From positions 1 through 45,124 of the forward strand of contig CALKBI010000051.1 of NCBI GenBank assembly GCA_937990185.1: a stretch of 45,124 nt of DNA, given 5' to 3'. The DNA comes from an uncultured Neomegalonema sp. GTDB taxonomy: Bacteria; Pseudomonadota; Alphaproteobacteria; Rhodobacterales; Rhodobacteraceae. Under the pieces are notes generated by a model, which worked only from the letters and a program-made list of their open reading frames with translations, made no database searches and was not told where the DNA came from. How positions within the stretch are numbered: the stretch's first letter is position 1; each line of letters begins with the position of its first letter. The position numbers were made by a program, and so were the translations under genes. This document shows, in pieces, positions 1 to 8,847 of the stretch.

Positions 1-61
1 TGTCGCGCTTTCGGACGGAAAACCCGATACCCCTTTTCCTGAAAGCGCTCCGGTTACATAA
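1..61 (+). CDS. 3' end of an upstream reading frame (partial)
   Basis: From base 2 a frame stays open to a TAA at 59-61 and would encode a short tail ending in PESAPVT. It ends 27 bases before the next gene, a spacing consistent with a shared operon. The visible part is too short to assign a family, and an open stretch of 19 codons could occur by chance. Confidence 0.3.
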   Translation, partial: VALSDGKPDTPFPESAPVT

Positions 62-88
62 AGTGCTTACGCGAAGAGGGATCAATAA

Positions 89-811
89 ATGAAAACAGTG
101 ACGGCGGCGATCCTTGTGATCGGGGATGAGGTTTTGTCGGGGCGGACCCGAGACGCGAACACGCAAGTGCTGGCCAAGGCGCTGGGGGCGGTTGGCGTAC
201 AGTTGCGCGAGGCGCGCGCGATTGCTGATGACGAAGACACAATAATCGAGGCGCTGAACGCGCTGCGCACGCGGTTCGATTATGTCTTTACCTCGGGCGG
301 GATTGGCCCGACCCACGATGACATCACCGCCGAGGCCGTCGGCAAAGCCTTTGGTGCGCGAGTGACGATCCGCGAGGATGCGCGGGCGTTGCTGGAAAAT
401 CATTACGGCGACCGGATCAATGAAGGCCGCTTGCGGATGGCGCGGATTCCCGATGGCGCTGATCTAATCGACAATCCGGTGAGCATTGCGCCGGGGTTTC
501 GTATTGAGAATGTGTTCGTGATGGCGGGTGTTCCGCGCATCTTCGCGGTGATGCTGGATGCGGTGCTACCGACGCTGGAGGGCGGCGGTGTCGTGGGCGA
601 GGTCAGCCTTCCGTGTTCCGTCCCCGAGGGCGAGTTGAGCGCGCCGCTTGGTGCGGTTGCGGACAAGCACCCTAAGGTTTCGATTGGGTCTTATCCGCGT
701 ATGAAACCCGAAGGCGGGTTTGCTGTGACGCTTGTTGCGCGCTCGGTGGACGCCGAGGCTTTGGCAGCGGCAGAAGCAGATTTGCGGGCGCTGTTGGTGG
801 AGATGGCTTGA
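89..811 (+). CDS. Stand-alone CinA N-terminal / MoaB-type molybdopterin-binding domain protein
   Basis: The 240-residue protein matches the COG1058 (CinA N-terminal, MoCF-biosynthesis) fold. It opens with AAILVIGDEVLSGRTRDANT and has the family signature TSGGIGPTHDDIT near residues 69-81. Full CinA proteins are about 400 residues with a C-terminal nicotinamide-nucleotide amidase domain, which is absent here, so this is the single-domain form common in alphaproteobacteria. Some relatives act on nucleotide-type substrates and others bind molybdopterin; the sequence does not settle which. The ATG at 89 is preceded by a GAGGGA ribosome-binding site at good spacing. The gene is convergent with the lipoprotein gene that follows. 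The family call is firm, the biochemical role open. Confidence 0.88.
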   Translation: MKTVTAAILVIGDEVLSGRTRDANTQVLAKALGAVGVQLREARAIADDEDTIIEALNALRTRFDYVFTSGGIGPTHDDITAEAVGKAFGARVTIREDARALLENHYGDRINEGRLRMARIPDGADLIDNPVSIAPGFRIENVFVMAGVPRIFAVMLDAVLPTLEGGGVVGEVSLPCSVPEGELSAPLGAVADKHPKVSIGSYPRMKPEGGFAVTLVARSVDAEALAAAEADLRALLVEMA

Positions 812-873
812 GGTGATTGCCGATCCGGTTCACGAAGGCGCGCCATGAATGATGTGATCACCTTCGCGAAAAG

Positions 874-2055
874 TCAGCAGCGCGTTGCCGCAGGTTTCGG
901 CATTGCCTTTAGGTTCGCGTCGAGCGCATCAAGCTGTTTTAACGCGGCGGGTATGGCCGTCTTGGCATGATCAATCGCGGTGTTAGCAGCGGCGCATTTT
1001 GCGACTTCGCTATCGTAATCATCCAAAATGCTCTGAGTTGCTGGATCGAGTTTTAAAGAAACCTTCGCCCCGTCGGCTGTCTCATACCCGACTAACTTGG
1101 CCTCGAACTTTACGTTGCTGAAATCGCGTCCACCTTGTGACAGTTCACTGCCTTTCTCAAAAGATACCGAGACAGGAAAGTCCATCGGGATAGATTGGGC
1201 GCCTGCGACGATCTCAATTTTTTTGTGTTCAAATTTATAAAGGCCTGCCTCGCGCGACAGTGCGATTTTGTCTGGTTGACTCAGCGGCGTTACCGAGACT
1301 TGCACAATCGGTTTCATGATCGGCATGTCCGTCGTGTTGATGACGATCACGGTCACGCGACCTGAAATTCTATTCGATGATCGGTTCATACCCCGCGCAG
1401 GGGCAACGTCACCGGTCATGGCTTTCTGTTGTTTTTCTAGCGCGGTTAAATCAGCGATGGCTTTGTCATGCCTGGACTTAAGTTTATCTAGTTTAGCTTT
1501 GTTTGCAGCGGCGGCATCGCGCAGGTCCGCTTGCATCTTTTGAAGTTCTAGTCGGCGCTCATCGAGGGCGGCCAAGCGTGCGGCTTCCGCTTCAGCCGCG
1601 CGGCGAGCGTTTTCTGCCGCTTTGATCTCTTCTTGGTCTTTCAGATATTCGTCATATTGCTGGGTCGCGATGTTGTAACGATCAATCAAATCCTGAGCAG
1701 ATTTGCCGTTCAAAATACCGTTGGATTGTCTCGCGATATCATTGAGCGCTTGCCCGCGTGACTGAAATACGTTGCCGCTCTGAGGGTCCAATAAAAATGA
1801 AGCTTCCTCCTTCGCTTCCTCAATATAATGCCGTGGTCGAGAATTATCTGCCTTCCCCTCGTAAGCGAAAATCAGCAAACCGGCTGCGGCTTTTAATTGA
1901 TCAGCTTTGCCTAGTCCCTCAATGGCTTCTTGAAATGTGCCGTCTAAGGTAATGCCATCAGTCGCATCAAGTTTAACACCAGCTTCTGCGTGACAAGCCG
2001 AAAGAAGTAAAGTCATCCAAACGAGCATTGATAAGAGCAGCTTATGAATTATCAT
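874..2055 (-). CDS. Predicted lipoprotein with long coiled coil, function unknown
   Basis: The 393-residue protein starts with a lipoprotein signal: a hydrophobic stretch ending in LLLSAC, which places the lipidated cysteine at residue 21. An Ala/Glu/Lys/Arg-rich segment (about residues 140-215) is predicted to be a long coiled coil. A beta-rich region (about 225-325) follows, and then a second helical tail (about 340-385). I recognise no enzyme motif. The domain order suggests an envelope-anchored protein that could act as a scaffold or sensor in the periplasm, but that is inference. The gene ends facing the CinA-like gene and begins about 140 bases downstream of the YibQ-like gene, on the same strand. 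A purine-rich GACGAG precedes the ATG closely. Confidence 0.7.
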   Translation of the reverse strand: MIIHKLLLSMLVWMTLLLSACHAEAGVKLDATDGITLDGTFQEAIEGLGKADQLKAAAGLLIFAYEGKADNSRPRHYIEEAKEEASFLLDPQSGNVFQSRGQALNDIARQSNGILNGKSAQDLIDRYNIATQQYDEYLKDQEEIKAAENARRAAEAEAARLAALDERRLELQKMQADLRDAAAANKAKLDKLKSRHDKAIADLTALEKQQKAMTGDVAPARGMNRSSNRISGRVTVIVINTTDMPIMKPIVQVSVTPLSQPDKIALSREAGLYKFEHKKIEIVAGAQSIPMDFPVSVSFEKGSELSQGGRDFSNVKFEAKLVGYETADGAKVSLKLDPATQSILDDYDSEVAKCAAANTAIDHAKTAIPAALKQLDALDANLKAMPKPAATRC

Positions 2056-2195
2056 CTCGTCTTCGCCTATGCCCGAAATAAAAGTTTAGACGCAGCGTAA
2101 AGCCAAGAGGCCAATTCGTCGAGAAGAGTAACCTCATGGCCTGTGATGCAGCCGGAACCAGCGCCGATGATTAGCATAGCGGAAACTTTGACGTT

Positions 2196-3158
2196 TTAGC
2201 CTCGTCCTGAGCGCAATCGTTTGATAACGGCGGAAACCGGGGCGATTTTTACATCTGATTGCACGGCCGCTGTCCACTCTGCCAAGGCTCTTACAATGCG
2301 ATTTTCGGCGGGAACGGTCACAATCGCTGTGCCCCATTTTTCCGCGTGCTCTAGTGCTTGAGCTAACTCGGCGTATAATTCTTCAACATTTGCACCCGGT
2401 TGAACCGAAACATTCCGATCTCCTGCCGGTATCCCCATGCGGCGCGCCACAGCACTGGCGATGCTATCCGAATGTGCCCGTGTATCAATGAAGCTGAGAC
2501 CTTTGCGTTGGATAATCTCCAATACCGCGCGCATGGTGGGAGCATCGCGTGTTACGGCTTCACCAAATTGGTTCATCACACCGACATATCCGTCTATTTG
2601 AGAAAAATTCCAATTTAAGCGGCGGATTAGCTCATTCTCAGGTGTGTTGATCGCGATTGGGTTTGGAGATGTATCAAATCGGCTTTCTGACTGCATAGGC
2701 AGCAATAAGAGAACTTCACGCCCCGCCTTACGTGCTGCACGCGCGGTTTTGTCCGCAGAATCGGCTGTTGGAGCAATTGCAAAGGTCAACGGAGCGGGAA
2801 TCTGCAAGGCATTTAGGGCTGGGGCCATGCCTCTGCCCGAATCGACCACAATGAGCGCCAGTTGCGGCGACCGGCTATCCGCAGGAAAATCTGCGGCGTT
2901 TCTCAACCAAGATGAGCCACCACTCGTTGCTCCGTTCTGTGCGACTACGGTCCCCGGCGACTCGAAAGGCATTTTAGAAATAGTTGTTTCGATAGACTGA
3001 TCTGCCCTGCTCGCAAGGGCTTCGCGGGACAGGCGGTCGAGTTTCAACGCGCTCGAGACCCCAACAATGACGCACAGAGCAACCCCGGCAAAAGCCATCA
3101 ATGGCTTTGCGTTCAGTCCAGCTCTTGGAACGACAGGTTTTGGTCTCTTGATTAACAT
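2196..3158 (-). CDS. Divergent polysaccharide deacetylase family (YibQ/DUF610) protein, catalytic residues altered
   Basis: The 320-residue protein has one N-terminal membrane helix (about residues 19-38), a linker, and a periplasmic domain from about residue 98 that follows the YibQ pattern: LALIVVDSGRGMAPALNAL, LLLPMQSE, GYVGVMNQFGE, LSFIDTRAHSDSIA. Typical members have an Asp-Asp pair in the first strand and an N-N-H-M-G motif; here these are Asp106-Ser107 and Met-Asn-Gln-Phe-Gly (Gln197 where His is expected). Metal binding and deacetylase activity may therefore be lost. YibQ relatives are often found near cell-wall peptidase genes, but none is seen here. The gene is divergent from trpG across 76 bases. 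The fold assignment is good; activity is doubtful. Confidence 0.8.
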   Translation of the reverse strand: MLIKRPKPVVPRAGLNAKPLMAFAGVALCVIVGVSSALKLDRLSREALASRADQSIETTISKMPFESPGTVVAQNGATSGGSSWLRNAADFPADSRSPQLALIVVDSGRGMAPALNALQIPAPLTFAIAPTADSADKTARAARKAGREVLLLLPMQSESRFDTSPNPIAINTPENELIRRLNWNFSQIDGYVGVMNQFGEAVTRDAPTMRAVLEIIQRKGLSFIDTRAHSDSIASAVARRMGIPAGDRNVSVQPGANVEELYAELAQALEHAEKWGTAIVTVPAENRIVRALAEWTAAVQSDVKIAPVSAVIKRLRSGRG

Positions 3159-3168
3159 TCTGCAGAAC

Positions 3169-3197
3169 TTGACGCAGTTAGGCTTGCCACCGCATTA
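3169..3197 (+). promoter_or_regulatory. Possible promoter for the trpG operon
   Basis: TTGACG at 3169-3174 is followed after 17 bases by GCATTA at 3192-3197. The first hexamer is close to the -35 consensus and the second is a poor -10. A start near 3204 would give a leader of about 30 bases before trpG, too short for a peptide attenuator. The assignment is tentative because the divergent gene also needs a promoter in this gap. Confidence 0.25.
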
Positions 3198-3234
3198 ACA
3201 AGGCAACGCATTTTGCGTCTGGAAAGCCTGATTC

Positions 3235-3810
3235 ATGCTACTGTTGATCGATAACTATGACAGTTTCACCTACAATCTCGTGCATTACCTCGGCGAGATA
3301 GGCGCGGAAACGCGAGTTGTTCGCAATGACACGCTAACCGTTAAAGAGGCCATCGCCTCGAATCCAAGCGCGATTGTCCTCTCTCCGGGACCCTGTGCCC
3401 CCTCCAGTGCTGGCATTTGCGTCGATTTGATTCGGGAAGCTGCGCCCAAAATCCCGATTTTCGGCGTTTGTCTCGGTCATCAATCTATTGGTGAGGCTTT
3501 CGGCGGCAGAATTGTCCGCGCCGATACGATCATGCACGGCAAAATCAGTAAGGTTTCGCACCAAGGCAGCGGTGTTTTCAGCGATATTCCCGATGGCTTT
3601 GAAGCAACGCGGTATCATTCATTGACCATCGAACCGGAGACACTGCCAGACTGCTTAGAGATCACCGCGACAACTGAGGACGGAACGATTATGGGCGTTG
3701 CTCATAAGGATTATCAGATCCACGGAGTGCAATTTCACCCTGAAAGCATCCGCAGCGAGCATGGCAAAACCCTTATGGCGAACTTTCTCAAAATGGCGGA
3801 GGCAGCCTGA
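3235..3810 (+). CDS. trpG: Anthranilate synthase / aminodeoxychorismate synthase glutamine amidotransferase subunit
   Basis: This class I glutamine amidotransferase (191 residues) supplies ammonia to the chorismate-using partner (TrpE or PabB, neither in this window). The start [18 protein letters not shown] is the family signature. The nucleophile is Cys79 in FGVCLGHQ, and the His/Glu of the triad lie in the C-terminal [18 protein letters not shown] forms the oxyanion-loop region. Length is normal. It is the first gene of an overlapping trpG-trpD-ung-trpC set: its TGA shares one base with the trpD ATG. Because a single TrpG can serve both tryptophan and folate synthesis in some bacteria, a dual role cannot be excluded. 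No attenuator hairpin or Trp-rich leader is seen upstream. Confidence 0.96.
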   Translation: MLLLIDNYDSFTYNLVHYLGEIGAETRVVRNDTLTVKEAIASNPSAIVLSPGPCAPSSAGICVDLIREAAPKIPIFGVCLGHQSIGEAFGGRIVRADTIMHGKISKVSHQGSGVFSDIPDGFEATRYHSLTIEPETLPDCLEITATTEDGTIMGVAHKDYQIHGVQFHPESIRSEHGKTLMANFLKMAEAA

Positions 3811-4820
3811 TGGAGCTGAAACCCTTAATCGGGATCGCAACCGAACGCGCGCTGACCCGCGATGAAGCCGCCGATGCCTTTGAAGCGATAATGTCCGGCT
3901 CCTCAACACCGGCTCAGGGGGCTGGTTTTTTGATGGCTTTGCGAATGCGCGGCGAGACTGTCGATGAAATTGCCGCCGCTGCCTCTGTGATGCGCGCCAA
4001 GGCTTTGCCGGTTTGTGCGCCGGATGGTGCAATGGATATCGTTGGGACCGGCGGCGACGGCAAAGGAACGCTGAACATCTCAACCGCTGCGGCGCTGATC
4101 GTTGCCGGTGCAGGGGTTCCGGTCGCAAAGCACGGCAATCGCGCTCTTTCATCAAAATCAGGTGCATCGGATGCGCTGACGGCATTGGGCGTCAATCTTG
4201 ATGCAGGCGTACCGGCCATTGAGACATCACTCATAGAGGCAAATATCGGGTACATGGCCGCGCCAAACCATCACTCAGCCATGCGCCATGTTATGCCGAT
4301 CCGTCAGGAGATGGGGATCCGAACGATCTTTAACCTGCTCGGCCCGTTGACCAATCCTGCTGATGTAAAACGGCAGCTATCAGGTGCATTCTCTGCCGAT
4401 TGGATTCGGCCTATGGCTGAAACGCTCGCCGCACTCGGGACCACAAAAGCATGGCTGGTACATGGCGGAGATGGCACGGACGAGTTGGCGATTTCTGCAC
4501 CCTCTAAGGTTTGCGCTTTAGAGGGCGGTGTCATCAAAGAATTCACCGTATCGCCAGCAGATGCCGGATTACCGGAACATCCGTTTGAGGCCATAGTCGG
4601 CGGTGATCCTTCGGCAAATGCCGAAAAGCTGTCCGCGCTGCTTGACGGCGAGAAAAGCGCCTATCGGGACGCGGCGATCCTCAATGCCTCCGCCGCTTTG
4701 CTTGTCTCGGATCGTGCAGGCGATTTGCGCGAGGGAGCAGAATTGGCGGCGCAAAGCATCGATAGCGGCGCGGCACGAGCGTCTCTCGATGGCCTGGTTC
4801 GGATTACCACGGCTGGATGA
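3810..4820 (+). CDS. trpD: Anthranilate phosphoribosyltransferase
   Basis: The 336-residue protein transfers phosphoribose from PRPP to anthranilate, the second step of the tryptophan branch. Diagnostic segments are [20 protein letters not shown] (PRPP-binding Gly-rich loop), [19 protein letters not shown], and the anthranilate-site region around [19 protein letters not shown]. Length is normal and no key residue is missing. The start ATG overlaps the trpG stop by one base (TGATG) and the stop overlaps the ung start (ATGA), so translation is probably coupled across the operon. Confidence 0.97.
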   Translation: MELKPLIGIATERALTRDEAADAFEAIMSGSSTPAQGAGFLMALRMRGETVDEIAAAASVMRAKALPVCAPDGAMDIVGTGGDGKGTLNISTAAALIVAGAGVPVAKHGNRALSSKSGASDALTALGVNLDAGVPAIETSLIEANIGYMAAPNHHSAMRHVMPIRQEMGIRTIFNLLGPLTNPADVKRQLSGAFSADWIRPMAETLAALGTTKAWLVHGGDGTDELAISAPSKVCALEGGVIKEFTVSPADAGLPEHPFEAIVGGDPSANAEKLSALLDGEKSAYRDAAILNASAALLVSDRAGDLREGAELAAQSIDSGAARASLDGLVRITTAG

Positions 4821-5503
4821 GCGCCTATACTGAACACCTTTTGGCTGCCGCTGAGGACTTGGGCGCATGGGGAAAACGCGCGTTCTTTGGAGAGCCATTC
4901 AAAGCGGTATTGAACGCGCTTGAGGGAGAAACTGAAACAGTCCTCCCGCCTGCAGATCGTGTTTTTGCGGGCCTAAAAACCCTTCAGCCCAACGCAGTGC
5001 GCGTCGTTATTCTGGGCCAAGATCCCTATCCAACACCTGGTCATGCCAATGGACTGGCCTTTTCTGTGCAAAAAGATGTCACTCCACTGCCCCGATCCCT
5101 GTCGAATATCTTCAAAGAGCTAGAAGAAGATATCGGAAATGTTCCTGCGCATGGCGATCTCAGCAGATGGACCGATCAAGGAGTACTGTTATTCAACACC
5201 GCGCTTACCGTTCGCGTAGGCGATGCGGGTAGCCATGCGCGGATCGGTTGGAAGACGCTAACCCAAGAGATCATCGCACATTTGGCCGATAATGACGGGA
5301 TCGTCTGGGTGCTTTGGGGAAAACACGCGCAATCTTTTCGGCCCCTGATCGACGATGGAAAAGGCGAGAACAGCCTGATCATCGAGAGTGCCCATCCTTC
5401 ACCGCTGTCAGCCCGGCGCGGTTTTTTCGGCTCAAAACCTTTCAGCCGGATCAATAATCATTTGAAGAAACTTGGCCGCACGCCGATAGAGTGGACCGCA
5501 TGA
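4817..5503 (+). CDS. ung: Uracil-DNA glycosylase, family 1
   Basis: The 228-residue enzyme removes uracil from DNA and starts base-excision repair. Motif A is [20 protein letters not shown] with the catalytic Asp69; motif B is [19 protein letters not shown], with His193 as the second key residue. Motif A has Pro where the usual GQDPYH carries His. The overall pattern and length still fit family 1. The gene sits inside the trp operon: its ATG overlaps the trpD stop by four bases and its TGA overlaps the trpC ATG (ATGA), so it should be co-expressed with tryptophan synthesis genes. There is no obvious functional reason for this pairing. Confidence 0.95.
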   Translation: MSAYTEHLLAAAEDLGAWGKRAFFGEPFKAVLNALEGETETVLPPADRVFAGLKTLQPNAVRVVILGQDPYPTPGHANGLAFSVQKDVTPLPRSLSNIFKELEEDIGNVPAHGDLSRWTDQGVLLFNTALTVRVGDAGSHARIGWKTLTQEIIAHLADNDGIVWVLWGKHAQSFRPLIDDGKGENSLIIESAHPSPLSARRGFFGSKPFSRINNHLKKLGRTPIEWTA

Positions 5504-6300
5504 ATACGATTCTCGATAAGATCAAAGCCTATAAGTTGGAAGATGTCGCAGCCCGAAAAGCAAAGCGCCCTCTTTCAGAGGTCGAGGCAGCAGCACGCGA
5601 GGCATCTCCGCCGCGCGGGTTCGCCGCAGCTCTCGATAGGAAAGCGGCATCAGGTGCGTATGGTTTGATTGCTGAGGTAAAAAAGGCCAGCCCGTCTAAG
5701 GGCTTGATCCGCGCTGATTTCGATCCGCCAAAGCTGGCGGGCGCTTATGAACGCGGGGGGGCTGCGTGTCTCTCAGTTTTGACCGACGGGCCTTCATTTC
5801 AGGGCGCGGACGAGTTTCTCGTAGCCGCCCGCGCCGCAACCGCCCTACCCGCTCTGCGGAAAGACTTTCTCTACGACACATGGCAAGTGGCTGAGTCCCG
5901 TGCGCTGGGCGCGGATTGCATCCTCATCATCATGGCCAGCGTTGACGATACCCAAGCTACGGAGTTGGAAGACGCCGCATTCGGCTGGGGCATGGATGCT
6001 CTGATCGAAGTGCACGACGAAGCTGAGCTGGAACGTGCCTTGATGTTGAAGTCTCCACTTCTCGGCATCAACAACCGCAATCTCAAAACCTTCGAGACTA
6101 CGCTAACAACGACTGAGCGCCTTGCGCCGATGCTGCCCGATGACCGCGTTCTGGTCGCTGAATCAGGCTTGAACACGCCAGATGATCTGGCGCGGCTGGC
6201 TAAGGTCGGTGCAGAGCGGTTTTTAATCGGGGAAAGCCTGATGCGGCAGGAAGATGTGGAACAGGCAACGCGGTCGATTTTGGAGCGCATGGCGCACTAG
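5500..6300 (+). CDS. trpC: Indole-3-glycerol phosphate synthase
   Basis: The 266-residue TIM-barrel enzyme closes the ring of CdRP to indole-3-glycerol phosphate. Family segments seen are [20 protein letters not shown] (catalytic Lys), [14 protein letters not shown] (second Lys), [16 protein letters not shown] and [15 protein letters not shown] chose the ATG at 5500, which overlaps the ung stop as ATGA; an in-frame GTG at 5491 would add three residues. It is the last gene of the trpG-trpD-ung-trpC set. The moaC/moeA genes that commonly follow trpC in related bacteria are absent; a convergent regulator gene lies 42 bases downstream. trpF, trpB, trpA and trpE are not in the window. Confidence 0.96.
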   Translation: MNTILDKIKAYKLEDVAARKAKRPLSEVEAAAREASPPRGFAAALDRKAASGAYGLIAEVKKASPSKGLIRADFDPPKLAGAYERGGAACLSVLTDGPSFQGADEFLVAARAATALPALRKDFLYDTWQVAESRALGADCILIIMASVDDTQATELEDAAFGWGMDALIEVHDEAELERALMLKSPLLGINNRNLKTFETTLTTTERLAPMLPDDRVLVAESGLNTPDDLARLAKVGAERFLIGESLMRQEDVEQATRSILERMAH

Positions 6301-6342
6301 AGCGTGTTGCGGATGCTTGGTCGTGACGTTTGCTCTGCCGGA

Positions 6343-6837
6343 TTACGAAGTGCTGCCTGGATTTTTGACAAACCTTGCGATTTCAGGAGAGCGCGCGGCA
6401 ATCGGGGATTTAATGACTACGTAACTGAAATACTTTTCGATCCCCAATTCATCGGCGAGGATACTTTCAATCGTATCCTGATAATCAAGGATGCTGCGAC
6501 AGATAAACTTGAGCAGATAGTCGTAGCCTCCACTTATAAGGTGACATTCCAGAACCTGCGGAAATCGTTTTATTCCGGCCTCAAAAGTTCTGAAATTCTC
6601 ACTGCGATGCCCCGTCAGTGTGATCTCAGTGAAGACTGTAAGCGTATCACCGATGCGCCCAAGGTCGATATCCGCTGAATAGCCTTGGATAAAGCCCGCA
6701 TCTTCAAGGCGCTTGGTTCGCTGTAAACACGGGCTAGGCGACAAGTTGACTTGCTCCGCAAGCGCGGAGTTCGTCATACGACCATTGCGCTGTAAAGCGG
6801 CGAGGATATTCAGATCAATCGAGTCCAGTCGCACCAT
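6343..6837 (-). CDS. Lrp/AsnC family transcriptional regulator
   Basis: The 164-residue protein has an N-terminal winged helix-turn-helix starting RLDSIDLNILAALQRNGRMT and continuing through LAEQVNLSPSPCLQRTKRLE. A C-terminal AsnC ligand-binding domain follows, with LTGHRSENFRTFEAGIKRFP and the turn HLISGGYDYLLKF. Such proteins form dimers or octamers that bind amino acids or related small molecules. It starts 15 bases after the stop of the dehalogenase gene on the same strand, so the two probably form one transcript, and it may regulate that enzyme or a nearby amino-acid pathway. It faces trpC and is not part of the trp operon. The ligand cannot be read from the sequence. Confidence 0.95.
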   Translation of the reverse strand: MVRLDSIDLNILAALQRNGRMTNSALAEQVNLSPSPCLQRTKRLEDAGFIQGYSADIDLGRIGDTLTVFTEITLTGHRSENFRTFEAGIKRFPQVLECHLISGGYDYLLKFICRSILDYQDTIESILADELGIEKYFSYVVIKSPIAARSPEIARFVKNPGSTS

Positions 6838-6852
6838 GACGATCCTGCAATT

Positions 6853-7578
6853 CTATCCCGCAGCCAGTTCTGCCTGATGCGCTTTGACCAGATCAGCCAT
6901 TGAGTTGAACTTCATATCATATGTCGGCATCTCACCGGGATTCATCGTCGCGCCAAAACCTTCCTGATCGAAACGCCTGTAAATCCAGCAATTCGCTAAT
7001 CCGACTTTGTTGGCAGGCCCGTGATCGTGGAACATACTTTCGGCAGTATGAAGAATGTCGCGCTTTTCGATGCCCATGCGGGAGAGATTGCCGAGCATGT
7101 AGTCGAAATTGCGCGTGTCCGGTTTGTAAGAACCGATATCCCCGGCAACATAAGCCGCGTCGAACTCGACCTGCAGTTTGGCATTACTGAACGCAAAGCT
7201 CGCGGCGTCCACGTTGGAGAGGACGATTAATTTGTAATAGCGCTTGAGATACTGCAAAGCGCCTGCGCTATCCGGAAACGCAGGCCAATGCTCTACGGAG
7301 TGACCATATGTGAGACAATCTTCCCAGCTGGCAGGCAGGCCCCATTCTTCGGCCAACCGCTTGTAAACAACGGCAAGGACTTCGCGGTAATCTTTGGCAG
7401 GAGTGTATTTCTGCGTTGTTGACTCGTGAAACGCATGAGCCTCGAGAATATCGTTACGCGACAAAGGCTGTGTCAGTTGATCGGTCAAAGGCCGAAGACC
7501 GTTCGTCATGCCGGTCTCCCAATCAATGAGTGTTCCATAAACATCGAAGGTAAGCGCCTTAAAGTCAGTCAGTTTCAT
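6853..7578 (-). CDS. Haloacid dehalogenase, type II (HAD superfamily)
   Basis: The 241-residue protein follows the L-2-haloacid dehalogenase pattern. The nucleophile Asp12 is in ALTFDVYGTLIDWETGM, IVLSNVDAASF is motif II, and DIGSYKPDTRNFDYML holds the motif III Lys. ILHTAESMFHDHGPANKVGL gives the acidic/His motif IV region. It would hydrolyse 2-haloalkanoates or, as for many relatives, an unidentified phosphate-free substrate. I chose the ATG at 7578 because an AAAGGA ribosome-binding site lies just upstream; a longer frame to 7614 lacks one. It is followed closely by the Lrp-type regulator. The exact substrate is unknown. Confidence 0.9.
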   Translation of the reverse strand: MKLTDFKALTFDVYGTLIDWETGMTNGLRPLTDQLTQPLSRNDILEAHAFHESTTQKYTPAKDYREVLAVVYKRLAEEWGLPASWEDCLTYGHSVEHWPAFPDSAGALQYLKRYYKLIVLSNVDAASFAFSNAKLQVEFDAAYVAGDIGSYKPDTRNFDYMLGNLSRMGIEKRDILHTAESMFHDHGPANKVGLANCWIYRRFDQEGFGATMNPGEMPTYDMKFNSMADLVKAHQAELAAG

Positions 7579-7740
7579 GCAGTGTCCTTTCGCCAGCACC
7601 CGCAACGATAACAAACTTCAGAAAACTATTCTGCCGAATTTATGCCCTGTAACAGCATCATTTGTTGATTTGAAAAGAACCTCTTTTGGCTTTCGCTATT
7701 TGTCCGCAGCGAACTTATGTTTTGTAAGTTCCGACACCTC

Positions 7741-7772
7741 AAAACAAAAACGGCGCCCCGAGGGACGCCGTT
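7741..7772 (-). terminator. Rho-independent terminator of the S1 protease gene
   Basis: Read on the minus strand, a 10-bp stem (AACGGCGTCC with GGGCGCCGTT, one G-U pair) closes a CTCG tetraloop and is followed by TTTTTGTTTT. It lies 22 bases after the protease stop codon, so it should end that transcript before the dehalogenase gene. Confidence 0.9.
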
Positions 7773-7794
7773 GATTTGTTTAAAGCCAATGCTC

Positions 7795-8847
7795 TTACCA
7801 AGTCGGGCGGTAAGCGCTTGGATCGTAACCGATGAAGTCTTGACCAAACTCGGAACGCAGTGTTCTTGCGAGTGATGGGCTTTGAGGAGCTTTTGCGTAT
7901 CCCGAAACGAAGAACTCAGCTGACCCTTTACCACGGCACTCGTCCGGATTGGTGTCGCAGATCAAACGAACATCATCAATCCAGTTGCGATAAGCTGCAA
8001 TCGGCGTGAAGTACATTTCGTAACCGGATTTCATGCATGGCTCGCCTGCTGAGTTCTCGGTGCCTGTCTCAATACCCGATAGTACGCCAGCAAGTTGACG
8101 CTGACCACCGGAGAAGCCGACGATTGGACCGCCACTCTCACCGCGACAGACGCCATCAATACCACCTGACGGGCTGGTCACAGTGATATAACCGGGCCAT
8201 TCAACTTTCTTGACTGCCAAAGGAATAGCCTGAAGGGTCTTTTGCCCCGCTTTGCTACCCGTGACAGGCCATCCAGCGGCAAGCGCAATGCCGCCAGCCG
8301 AAACAGAAGGCCTGCGATATTCATCAAGCTTGGCTGGTTTGATTTCAGCCGGAAGTGGCTCATCAAGGCGGATCAGAGCAATATCATTGGCGAGATACGA
8401 ATAATCGAACCCGGCATGACAGACGACATCGGTTGCAACGCGAGGAATCGTCGTTGTGCCTTGCAGGTTCTTGTCGCCCGCTGTCACTTCAATACGAGTC
8501 CACTTACTGTCATCATTTTCTGGTCCCTGAACGCAGTGGGCAGCGGTCACAACCCAACGGCTGCTGATAGCTGTACCGCCACAGTGTTCTGTTTCCGTGA
8601 AATCTCCATGATCATAGACCATGCGCAGCTTCACCATGGATTCGAATTGAGGATTAACGCCTTGCGCGTGGTATGCCTGCTGACCTCTCGTATAGCGCGA
8701 GCCTGTTGCAGTCGATGCAGCGTGATGATAGCCGTTAGGCGCACCACATGCATAAGCGTTTGCAGCTGAAAGATCGGCTGCCCCCGCAGCCGTCGGTGCA
8801 AACGTACAGATCGCTGCAAGAGCGACTGCCTTCCTGATCGATGTCAT
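7795..8847 (-). CDS. Secreted trypsin-like serine protease (S1 family)
   Basis: The 350-residue protein has a Sec signal peptide with probable cleavage after TAAGA near residue 23. A chymotrypsin-fold domain follows with all three catalytic residues: His104 in WVVTAAHCVQG, Asp155 in YLANDIALIRLDEPL and Ser238 in CRGESGGPIVGF. The usual GDSGGP is GESGGP here. Cysteine pairs expected for S1 enzymes are present around the His and Ser motifs. A tail of about 50 residues after the domain (SGYAKAPQSPSLART onward) has no recognised fold. It is likely periplasmic or exported. A type II secretion-like gene trio lies 8 kb away, but any link is speculation. The gene is monocistronic, with its own terminator and a long 5' intergenic region. 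Confidence 0.93.
   Translation of the reverse strand: MTSIRKAVALAAICTFAPTAAGAADLSAANAYACGAPNGYHHAASTATGSRYTRGQQAYHAQGVNPQFESMVKLRMVYDHGDFTETEHCGGTAISSRWVVTAAHCVQGPENDDSKWTRIEVTAGDKNLQGTTTIPRVATDVVCHAGFDYSYLANDIALIRLDEPLPAEIKPAKLDEYRRPSVSAGGIALAAGWPVTGSKAGQKTLQAIPLAVKKVEWPGYITVTSPSGGIDGVCRGESGGPIVGFSGGQRQLAGVLSGIETGTENSAGEPCMKSGYEMYFTPIAAYRNWIDDVRLICDTNPDECRGKGSAEFFVSGYAKAPQSPSLARTLRSEFGQDFIGYDPSAYRPTW

Noticed and set aside
3655..4185. 176-codon minus-strand frame opposite trpG/trpD
   Set aside because: It lies wholly antisense to two well-conserved genes, is very rich in Arg/His/Pro as expected for a shadow frame, and has no family pattern.
6304..6678. 124-codon plus-strand frame after trpC
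   Set aside because: It is antisense to the Lrp-type gene, whose HTH and ligand domain are clear; no ribosome-binding site or family pattern.
6343..6837. Lrp-type gene as the regulator of the trp operon
   Set aside because: It is convergent with the operon and co-directional with the dehalogenase gene, so position does not support trp control.
8242..8769. 175-codon plus-strand frame
   Set aside because: It is opposite the S1 protease coding region and shows no domain pattern.
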